From Deltaproteobacteria bacterium (GTDB taxonomy: Bacteria; Desulfobacterota; DAOWOC01): a stretch of DNA of 7,892 nucleotides. The notes under the pieces are model-generated. The model did not search any database. It saw only the letters and a program-made list of their open reading frames with translations, and had not been told where the DNA came from. The position numbers and the translations under genes are program-made. The stretch is from contig DAOWOC010000035.1 of NCBI GenBank assembly GCA_030642225.1, positions 1 through 7,892 on the forward strand. Reading direction: 5' to 3'. This document shows, piece by piece, positions 1 through 6,179 of this stretch. Position 1 is the stretch's first letter. Each line of letters begins with the position of its first letter.

Positions 1-155
1 GCTTTTAGTATTTTTTCAATAGATTGGTGAGCCATAAACCCAACATAAAGATATCGCTTGTTTTTTAACATTACGATGGCTGTCTCAATATCATATTCAG
101 ATATTTCTATCCAATATCTTATTTGATCTGCCATTTTTCTATCTTCTCCAATCAT
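1..155 (-). CDS. HEPN domain protein, N-terminal part (truncated by window edge)
   Basis: Reading leftward from an ATG at 155, 51 codons stay open to the window edge. The peptide begins MIGEDRKMADQIRYWIEIS, followed by a helix with a DIETA motif and then YLYVGFMAHQSIEKILK. The W..IS..D...A..ML...RY...FMAHQ.IEK.LK pattern is the N-terminal half of the HEPN fold (PF05168 type), whose members are often the RNase-like toxin of HEPN/MNT toxin-antitoxin pairs. The diagnostic RX4-6H motif would lie in the missing C-terminal half, so toxin activity cannot be judged. No MNT nucleotidyltransferase lies upstream; if a partner exists it is beyond the left edge. An in-frame TGA shortly upstream bounds the start. 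A GAGGAG lies 14 nt before ATG 155; a second Met at 134 preceded by GGAGAAG is an alternative start. Confidence 0.7.
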   Translation of the reverse strand, partial: MIGEDRKMADQIRYWIEISEYDIETAIVMLKNKRYLYVGFMAHQSIEKILK

Positions 156-182
156 ACTTATTTGATAATCTCCTCATATAAT

Positions 183-243
183 GCGGAGCTGAGACTTTCG
201 CTCCAGCGGATTTGTTTGGGCATGCCCAGCACGCCCGAACAAA
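183..243. repeat. compact GC-rich palindromic element (two adjacent inverted repeats)
   Basis: Two dyads lie side by side in an otherwise AT-rich spacer. The first is GGAGC (185-189) with GCTCC (200-204) around a 10-nt loop. The second is TTTGTTTGGGC (211-221) with GCCCGAACAAA (233-243) around an 11-nt loop, 10 of 11 pairs plus one T-G. The second dyad also contains the perfect palindrome GGGCATGCCC (218-227). GCGGA occurs at both 183-187 and 206-210. No T-run follows on either strand, so it is a poor intrinsic terminator. The abrupt rise in GC and the modular symmetry suggest a REP-like or MITE-like dispersed repeat, but copy number cannot be seen from one window. Confidence 0.5.
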
Positions 244-307
244 TAGTTGTGTGATTCTGTATATCATACAAGTTTTTGAATATTTTAAAAGGATCGGATA
301 AAATATC

Positions 308-1390
308 TTAGCTTATTTGATTCTTTCCCTTGCTTTTTGATTTATAAAGCGATAAATCCGCTGATTTGATTATATCTGATTGATCTTTTATTTTTTTCTC
401 TTTTGATGAACTTACACCTAAGCTTATTGTTATGGGTATAACATGGCTGTCTTCCATAAGGGCATTTTTTGATACTGCATCTCTTATGCGGTCACCGAGG
501 ACCAAGGCCTGTTCTTTTATTATACCTGGCAGTAGAATCATGAATTCATCACCCCCCTGGCGTCCTATCAGATCAGACTCCCTGCAGCAATTTACCAGTA
601 TTTTGGCAATATGTATTAAGACACGATCCCCAACCGGATGCCCCCATTTATCGTTTATTTTTTTAAAATCATCTATGTCAAGTATAATTAGTGAAAAAGG
701 ATGCCCATAACGTTTTGATTTTTTATATTCCAGATCAAGAAAATTTGTAATCTGACGTCTGTTGTATACCTTTGTCAAGTCATCAATGGTTGCCATTAAT
801 TTAATCTGTTCATGTGAAATAACATTATCAAAACTAAGAGATGTTTTAATGCCGAGCTGGCTCAGGAATTCTGTGCTGTCATCAGGGTGATAGCGGTCAG
901 TATCCGAGCTTGCAAGATTAAGTGTGCCAAAACATTTTTCTTTTATAAAAAGAGGAATTATGGCAAGAGAACCTATCTTATTGATGCTTGTGCTAAAAAG
1001 ATGGGAATATTTTGAAATTTTTTGGTTTGATAGAAGCGGCGTCCCATTAGTATCTTTTATAAATGAAAAAGAACTTTTTGGAAGCATCAGTATCCTGTTA
1101 TCATCTTTCAAAGAGTTAAATATCTCCTCATTATTGTCCACGCTGTTTTCCATTATAGAAAGGCTGGCAAAATTTAAATCAAACCTTTGAGTTATCTCTT
1201 GGAGCAGAGATGAGGTGAGACCAGCCAGGTCATTTTTTGTGAGCATTATTTGTTCAATTTTAAAAAAATGATTAGAGATAGTCTCATTCTTACGGGCACG
1301 TTCAATAAAATCCTTTAATGCGCGCCTTAATTTGATGACTTCAATGCGGCTTTTTTCTACCTCATATTTTTGTTCAGGTGTTAACGACAT
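308..1390 (-). CDS. DUF484/GAF-like sensor with GGDEF diguanylate cyclase domain
   Basis: This 360-residue protein probably makes cyclic di-GMP from two GTP. Residues 1-50 are helical and charged. Residues about 45-192 resemble DUF484, a GAF-like domain; the stretch FGTLNLASSDTDRYHPDDSTEFLSQLG (154-180) is typical of that family's end. The GGDEF domain spans about 197-360: DDLTKVYNRR at 203-212, DIDDFKKIND at 238-247, an intact GGDEF signature at 279-283, ISLGVS at 322-327, and a terminal ADLSLYKSKSKGKN. RESD at 270-273, five residues before GGDEF, is a product-inhibition I-site, so feedback control by c-di-GMP is likely. No transmembrane segment or signal peptide is seen, so it should be cytoplasmic. 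The ATG at 1390 has AAGAGG seven bases upstream (1398-1403). The signal sensed is unknown, and no EAL domain is attached. Confidence 0.92.
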   Translation of the reverse strand: MSLTPEQKYEVEKSRIEVIKLRRALKDFIERARKNETISNHFFKIEQIMLTKNDLAGLTSSLLQEITQRFDLNFASLSIMENSVDNNEEIFNSLKDDNRILMLPKSSFSFIKDTNGTPLLSNQKISKYSHLFSTSINKIGSLAIIPLFIKEKCFGTLNLASSDTDRYHPDDSTEFLSQLGIKTSLSFDNVISHEQIKLMATIDDLTKVYNRRQITNFLDLEYKKSKRYGHPFSLIILDIDDFKKINDKWGHPVGDRVLIHIAKILVNCCRESDLIGRQGGDEFMILLPGIIKEQALVLGDRIRDAVSKNALMEDSHVIPITISLGVSSSKEKKIKDQSDIIKSADLSLYKSKSKGKNQIS

Positions 1391-1613
1391 TTTATGGCCT
1401 CTTAAAATTTGCTAATCTCGCAAGGGATAGGAATTATCTTGAATTTATTTTCACCCTTTGGGCGTGATGAAGTTTTTCTAAAATTATTTATATTCAACAT
1501 CTAAGTTGTGATTAAAACAAGTCAAAAATAAACTATTGCAATTTTTTTTAATTATTTTTGCAGACAAACATAGTCTTATGCTATTATTTATAAATTTTTT
1601 TAAAAGGTAGATT

Positions 1614-1979
1614 ATGTTTGCAGTATGGAGAAAAATAGCTGAAAATAAAATCAGGGAAGCCATAAATAATGGTGAATTTAAAAATATTCCGGGAGCAGGG
1701 GAGCCTTTGAAAATAAAGGATGATTCCCATATCCCCCAAGAACTCCGTATGGCTCATAAAATACTTAAAAATGCTAATTGCCTCCCGCCCGAGCTTGAAT
1801 TAAAAAAAGAGATAATGTGCACTGAAGAAATGCTTGCCAAAGAACCTGATGAAGAAAAAAAATATAAACAGATGAAAAAATTGAACTATCTTGTAATGAA
1901 ACTAAACATGACTCGCAGGCTTCCCATATCTTTAGAGGAAAAAGAGCAGTATTTCCATAGAATAGTTGACAAGATGTAG
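1614..1979 (+). CDS. DUF1992 family (DnaJ-homologue-type) small protein
   Basis: A 121-residue soluble, lysine- and glutamate-rich protein. The N-terminal part matches the DUF1992 pattern (PF09350, also called DnaJ homologue subfamily C member 28 conserved domain): W5..IAENKIREA, then GEFKNIPGAGEPL (20-32), the PQELRMAHKILKNA stretch (41-54), and LPPELELKKEI. Despite the family label it has no J-domain or HPD motif. Its biochemical function is not established, and none is assigned here. The length is normal for a bacterial single-domain member. The ATG has AAAAGG six bases upstream (1602-1607). The gene stands alone on the plus strand, diverging from the GGDEF gene across about 220 nt and ending only 10 nt before the stop of the convergent ddl. 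No terminator is visible between the two, so transcripts may overlap. Confidence 0.88.
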   Translation: MFAVWRKIAENKIREAINNGEFKNIPGAGEPLKIKDDSHIPQELRMAHKILKNANCLPPELELKKEIMCTEEMLAKEPDEEKKYKQMKKLNYLVMKLNMTRRLPISLEEKEQYFHRIVDKM

Positions 1980-1989
1980 GAAAATTAAT

Positions 1990-2937
1990 CTATGTTATTT
2001 TTTTATGATCTTCCATGGCAAGAAAAATCAGTTTTTCAAGCAATGCTGAAAATGTATATCCTGCCTTGAGTGCTGCCTGCGGGAAAAGGCTTAGTGATGT
2101 CATCCCCGGGATGGTGTTTGTCTCTAAAACATAAATTTTATCATTGCTGACAATCATATCTGTCCTGCTGTATCCCCTGCACCCCAGTGCTTTGTGACTT
2201 TTAACAGCTATTTCCTGCGCCATGCGTGTCATGTCAGGATTAAGCCTGGCAGGGCATATCTCCTTAGTCGCACCAGGTGTGTATTTTGCCGTGGTATCAA
2301 AAAAAGAGTATTTATCCTTGTCTGGAATAATCTCTACAAGGGGCAGAGATTCGAGGGTATTGTTCCCTATAACACCGCCGGTTATTTCAACACCTTTTAT
2401 ATATTCCTCTACAATTACTTTATTGTCGTATTTAAATGCCTGTTTAAGGCCTTTGTCTAAATCTTTGATCGTGTGAGGGATACTCATACCAAAAGATGAG
2501 CCCATCCTTAAAGGTTTTATAACGAGAGGGAGGCCGATATTATCTGCAATGCTTTTAGGATCAATCTTCATATTACTATTGATAAGTATATCCTCTGCTA
2601 TGGTGAGACCGGCGTTTTTATAGTGTAATTTAGATAGCTTTTTATTCATTGCAAGGGCGGAAGCAAGGACACCTGAACATTGATAAGGTATGCCTGAAAG
2701 GTCAAGAAACCCCTGTATGGAGCCGTCTTCACCGAGCGGTCCATGAAGGATGATAAGCGCGATATCAATATGTGATCTATTTTGCAGTATTTTTATCAGA
2801 TCATATTTGGGATCATAATGATGAACATTAAATTTGTCCTTATTGAGCGCGTTCATAACTTCATTGCCGCTTGAAATAGATATAGCGCGTTCTGCTGAAA
2901 CCCCTCCGCTTAAAAGCGCTACCTCAATCTTTTTCAT
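1990..2937 (-). CDS. ddl: D-alanine-D-alanine ligase
   Basis: This ATP-grasp enzyme joins two D-alanines for the end of the peptidoglycan stem peptide in the cytoplasm. The 315-residue length is normal. Visible landmarks are GGVSAE (11-16; the Glu contacts substrate in the family), HGPLGEDGSIQG (65-76), KP..MGSS (141-148, ATP-binding region), EEYIKGVE (177-184), the omega-loop AKYTPGATKEICPA (217-230), RTD (258-260) and ETNTIPGMTS (272-281). D260, E272 and N274 fit the Mg ligands. Tyr219 in AKY is the residue of true D-Ala-D-Ala ligases; D-lactate ligases usually differ there, so ordinary vancomycin-sensitive precursors are expected. The usual MDK after the N-terminal domain reads MNK (97-99), a mild oddity. 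GGAG at 2943-2946, five bases before ATG, marks the start. It is second in a pair with the HD gene, 43 nt downstream of it, rather than inside a mur cluster. Confidence 0.96.
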   Translation of the reverse strand: MKKIEVALLSGGVSAERAISISSGNEVMNALNKDKFNVHHYDPKYDLIKILQNRSHIDIALIILHGPLGEDGSIQGFLDLSGIPYQCSGVLASALAMNKKLSKLHYKNAGLTIAEDILINSNMKIDPKSIADNIGLPLVIKPLRMGSSFGMSIPHTIKDLDKGLKQAFKYDNKVIVEEYIKGVEITGGVIGNNTLESLPLVEIIPDKDKYSFFDTTAKYTPGATKEICPARLNPDMTRMAQEIAVKSHKALGCRGYSRTDMIVSNDKIYVLETNTIPGMTSLSLFPQAALKAGYTFSALLEKLIFLAMEDHKKIT

Positions 2938-2980
2938 TTAATCTCCGTGTATCATAAAATTTTCAGCAGTGAACAATTCT

Positions 2981-3520
2981 CTAAGCCAAGTCTAATATCC
3001 TGTCAGGTTCAAATGGCAACAAGCTGAAAATTCCGGTTTCAAGCTCAATGGTTTTTTTGAACATTTTATCAATCCTCTCAAGTTTTTCCTGAGTTTTGCC
3101 ATAGCGTATTTTTAAATCATCAAATCTTTTGTGAAGCGTAACTATTTTATCATGCATAACACGTTTATCCGAATAATTTACAATATGTTCTTCTGCAATA
3201 TTTTTATTTACATCCCAATCATTTAAAAAAACATGTTGTTTTACGATAAAAGCAACCCTGTGATATCCAAGTTTATCTAAAAGCAGACCGCCTGTATAGG
3301 CATGGTCTTCCTTGGTCTTAAAAGATATTGTCTTTGTAATATCATGTAAAAGTGCTGATGCCTCTATTAATTGAATGTTTAGATCAAATCCTTTTTCCAT
3401 TAATTTTTTTCCCAGAAAAACAGCAATATGTTTGACCATTAAACTGTGGTCTTTTATATTGGGAAGCATCTCATATCTGTCCATAAGTGACAGGCAAGTT
3501 GTTTTATCAGGAATATTCAT
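2981..3520 (-). CDS. HD-domain phosphohydrolase-like protein
   Basis: A 179-residue soluble protein with an HD-superfamily metal site: H25 in NIKDHSLMVKHIA, the HD pair H59-D60 in ALLHDITKT, histidines at 73 and 96, and D118 in NYSDKRV. HD proteins of this size hydrolyse nucleotides or other phosphomonoesters or phosphodiesters; the substrate here cannot be told from sequence. The last 55 residues form a charged, probably helical tail. The gene is first in a two-gene unit with ddl and is divergent from mreB, so a link with wall growth is suggested by position only. The ATG at 3520 has no recognisable Shine-Dalgarno (the preceding bases read AACTAACTAAAC). Met13 is an alternative start but is no better supplied. 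A candidate promoter lies at 3580-3607. Confidence 0.85.
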   Translation of the reverse strand: MNIPDKTTCLSLMDRYEMLPNIKDHSLMVKHIAVFLGKKLMEKGFDLNIQLIEASALLHDITKTISFKTKEDHAYTGGLLLDKLGYHRVAFIVKQHVFLNDWDVNKNIAEEHIVNYSDKRVMHDKIVTLHKRFDDLKIRYGKTQEKLERIDKMFKKTIELETGIFSLLPFEPDRILDLA

Positions 3521-3538
3521 GTTTAGTTAGTTAAAATC

Positions 3539-3565
3539 TTGATGATTTTTTTATTGGATCATCAA
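3539..3565 (-). promoter_or_regulatory. perfect 8-bp inverted repeat in the HD-ddl leader
   Basis: TTGATGAT (3539-3546) and ATCATCAA (3558-3565) form a perfect dyad with an 11-nt loop. It lies downstream of the predicted HD-ddl promoter, so it would be transcribed in that leader. It could be an operator or a weak mRNA hairpin. It shares the TTGAT/ATCAA half-site with the palindrome at 3592-3607. Functional role is inferred only. Confidence 0.4.
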
Positions 3566-3579
3566 TCTTGTATTTGAAA

Positions 3580-3607
3580 AGTATATTAAACTTGATACAA
3601 TTATCAA
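3580..3607 (-). promoter_or_regulatory. candidate sigma70-type promoter for HD-ddl
   Basis: Read on the minus strand, TTGATA (3607-3602) is separated by 16 bases from TATACT (3585-3580). Each hexamer matches five of six consensus bases. A start near 3573 would give a leader of about 50 nt. The -35 is one arm of the palindrome TTGATACAATTATCAA, whose other arm serves the opposing mreB promoter. Chance matches are common in AT-rich DNA, so this is a prediction. Confidence 0.45.
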
Positions 3608-3620
3608 AAATATTTATAAT
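3592..3620 (+). promoter_or_regulatory. candidate sigma70-type promoter for mreBCD-mrdA
   Basis: TTGATA (3592-3597), a 17-base spacer and a perfect TATAAT (3615-3620) make the best promoter match in the window. The expected start near 3627 leaves a leader of about 100 nt before the mreB ATG. The -10 is embedded in the 18-bp perfect palindrome TTATAATATATATTATAA (3614-3631), which should melt easily. The -35 overlaps the opposing promoter's spacer, so one polymerase should exclude the other. Confidence 0.6.
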
Positions 3621-3701
3621 ATATATTATAATTAATTTGCATTCTTTATCTTTAATGTGCATAAAAACAGACAATTCATCTAAATATTATATTAAACTAT
3701 T

Positions 3702-3723
3702 TTTGACCATTCTGTCAAAGGAG
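3702..3723 (+). promoter_or_regulatory. mreB ribosome-binding site with overlapping dyad
   Basis: AAAGGAG (3717-3723) lies seven bases before the mreB ATG, the strongest Shine-Dalgarno in the window. Its first three bases are also the end of a perfect dyad, TTTGAC (3702-3707) with GTCAAA (3714-3719), loop of six. Two further U-G pairs (3701 with 3720, 3700 with 3721) would extend the stem into the Shine-Dalgarno in RNA. This could damp mreB translation, though the stem is short. Confidence 0.45.
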
Positions 3724-3730
3724 CAATTAA

Positions 3731-4774
<1,044 letters not shown>

Positions 4775-4816
4775 GGCATATTTGAACAATAATTTATATC
4801 TTTTCCATTTAACAAT

Positions 4817-5659
4817 ATGAACAATTCCCCATCAAAATTCAGGAGAGTTATAACTGTAGCCCTCTTTATTTTTACAGTTCTTTTTTTTATATATTTTGTA
4901 TTCAATTCTTCTAAAATTTTTAAATTGTTAGTTCATTCAGCCATGGAAGTAATTGCTCCTTTTCAGCAGGCAACCAGCAGCACGTTTAATGGCGTTAATT
5001 CGTTGTGGGATGGGTATATTGATCTTGTCTCCATTCGTAAGGAAAATATGCGGTTGCAGAATGAGATTAATAAAATCAGGTTTGAAAATTCACATTTGAA
5101 AGAGCTGGCCATTGGAAACGAGCGTTTCAGAAAATTTCTTGGATTTAAAAAAGATTATCCCCAAAGACTTATTCCTGCCAGAGTAATTTCCGCTGATTCG
5201 GCCGGCTGGTTTATGACGGTTATTATTAATAAAGGTTCTGCTGACGGCATAAAAAAATTTATGGCTGTTATTAATGAAAAAGGTTTAATCGGGCGTATTA
5301 TTGAAGTTTCATTTAATTATTCAAAGGTATTATTAATAACAGATATCAATAGTTCTGTCCCTGTTTTGATACAACGGACGAGGAGCCGTGGTATTGTTAG
5401 AGGTAATGGTTCTTTTATGCTTCAATTGGATTATGTAAGACTCAACCAGGAAATAAAAAAAGGTGATATTGCCATAACCTCAAGCCTGGGAGGTATGTTT
5501 ACCAAGGGGATACCTGTTGGAGAAATTATAGATGTGACAAGTTTTGATTCCGGTCTTTTTTATGAAATAAAAATTAACCCATTCGTTGATATCGGTAATA
5601 TAGAGGATGTTCTGATTGTGCTCAATGGACCTGAATCATCTTCAATAACCCTGGAATAA
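4817..5659 (+). CDS. mreC: rod shape-determining protein MreC
   Basis: Inner-membrane protein of 280 residues with a short cytoplasmic tail (KFRR), one transmembrane helix at about 10-30, a coiled coil at about 70-105 (IRKENMRLQNEINKIRFENSHLKEL region), then the periplasmic double beta-barrel. Family landmarks are ARVISADSAGWFMTVIINKG (121-140), GLIGRI (156-161) and GDIAITSSLGGMFTKGIPVGEI (216-237). MreC is thought to switch PBP2 into its active state in the elongasome. It lies 42 nt after mreB. No Shine-Dalgarno precedes the ATG (the preceding bases are TTTCCATTTAACAAT), and an in-frame TAA at 4790-4792 with no other start codon in between rules out an upstream start. Translation may rely on an unstructured, AT-rich start region. 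Identification is secure; the start is the only plausible one. Confidence 0.97.
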   Translation: MNNSPSKFRRVITVALFIFTVLFFIYFVFNSSKIFKLLVHSAMEVIAPFQQATSSTFNGVNSLWDGYIDLVSIRKENMRLQNEINKIRFENSHLKELAIGNERFRKFLGFKKDYPQRLIPARVISADSAGWFMTVIINKGSADGIKKFMAVINEKGLIGRIIEVSFNYSKVLLITDINSSVPVLIQRTRSRGIVRGNGSFMLQLDYVRLNQEIKKGDIAITSSLGGMFTKGIPVGEIIDVTSFDSGLFYEIKINPFVDIGNIEDVLIVLNGPESSSITLE

Positions 5660-5667
5660 ATTTTTAC

Positions 5668-5691
5668 AGGAGCATAATGTTTGATAAATGA
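5668..5691 (+). promoter_or_regulatory. strong RBS plus four-codon minicistron (MFDK) overlapping the mreD start
   Basis: AGGAG (5668-5672) is correctly spaced (four bases) for an ATG at 5677, not for the mreD ATG at 5688, which it precedes by 15 bases. From 5677 the reading is ATG TTT GAT AAA TGA, a peptide MFDK. Its TGA (5689-5691) overlaps the mreD ATG as ATGA. Ribosomes loading at the strong site would stop exactly where mreD begins, so mreD is probably translated by reinitiation. A simpler alternative is that the ribosome reaches ATG 5688 with long spacing. Confidence 0.55.
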
Positions 5692-6179
5692 GAGGTTATT
5701 TTTGGGATATAATATTATTATTGGGCCTTTTAATAATTCAGACTGTAATTTTGGGCTCTATGCCTGTTAAGATGGATTTTACATTCCTTGTAATAATCAG
5801 GGTGGCCTTTTATGCTTCTTTGCTTCCAGGGATTTTTTTTGTTTTAATCGCGGGCTGGTTAATGGATGTGTTCAGTGGAAACAGTTGTGGTATGTTTATG
5901 TTGATATATCCTCTTTTATTTTTATTGATAAAAAAAATAGACCGGCATGTTGATATGGATTCTTTTTTTATTGAATCACTTTTTGCCCTTATCGCAGGCA
6001 TACTGGAAACTGTATTAATTATTTTCATAATATCTTTTTTTTACAATTCTTTTTCATTATCAATTATGCATGTATCCTTTTTCATAATACAGCTAATCAT
6101 ATTTTCCATGGCGGCGCCTTTTTTTATTAAGCAACAGTTAGATAAATCATCTACTAAAACATATGTGGTTCAAAGATAA
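5688..6179 (+). CDS. mreD: rod shape-determining protein MreD
   Basis: Small polytopic inner-membrane protein, 163 residues, usual for MreD. Hydrophobic segments are visible at about 5-25, 30-62 (probably two), 65-84, 95-122 and 125-146. The conserved core motif is recognisable as GWLMDVFSGNSCGMFML (56-72), matching the family's G..xD..SG...G pattern. MreD partners MreC and PBP2 in side-wall elongation. The sequence is otherwise weakly conserved, so the call rests on topology, this motif and the position between mreC and the PBP2 gene. The ATG at 5688 overlaps the TGA of a four-codon minicistron that owns the good Shine-Dalgarno, implying coupled translation. The TAA at 6177-6179 is immediately followed by the likely mrdA start in the same frame. 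Confidence 0.93.
   Translation: MRGYFWDIILLLGLLIIQTVILGSMPVKMDFTFLVIIRVAFYASLLPGIFFVLIAGWLMDVFSGNSCGMFMLIYPLLFLLIKKIDRHVDMDSFFIESLFALIAGILETVLIIFIISFFYNSFSLSIMHVSFFIIQLIIFSMAAPFFIKQQLDKSSTKTYVVQR

Noticed and set aside
211..243. Intrinsic terminator for the GGDEF gene
   Set aside because: The stem is strong but no T-run follows on the minus strand, and the minus-strand RNA carries a C/A mismatch in the stem.
1451..1470. Short hairpin around TCACCCTTTGGGCGTGA upstream of the GGDEF gene
   Set aside because: Only three continuous base pairs form without a bulge; too weak to call a regulatory element.
1558..1587. Promoter for the DUF1992 gene (TTGCAG, 18 bases, TATTAT)
   Set aside because: The -35 matches only three of six consensus bases and similar combinations are frequent in this AT-rich spacer.
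2194..2476. Two overlapping plus-strand open frames inside ddl
   Set aside because: Antisense to conserved Ddl motifs; composition and lack of a ribosome site indicate shadows.
3592..3607. FNR-type operator (TTGAT-N4-ATCAA)
   Set aside because: The half-sites match but the spacer is six bases instead of four, so the arms are out of register for a standard FNR/CRP-like dimer.
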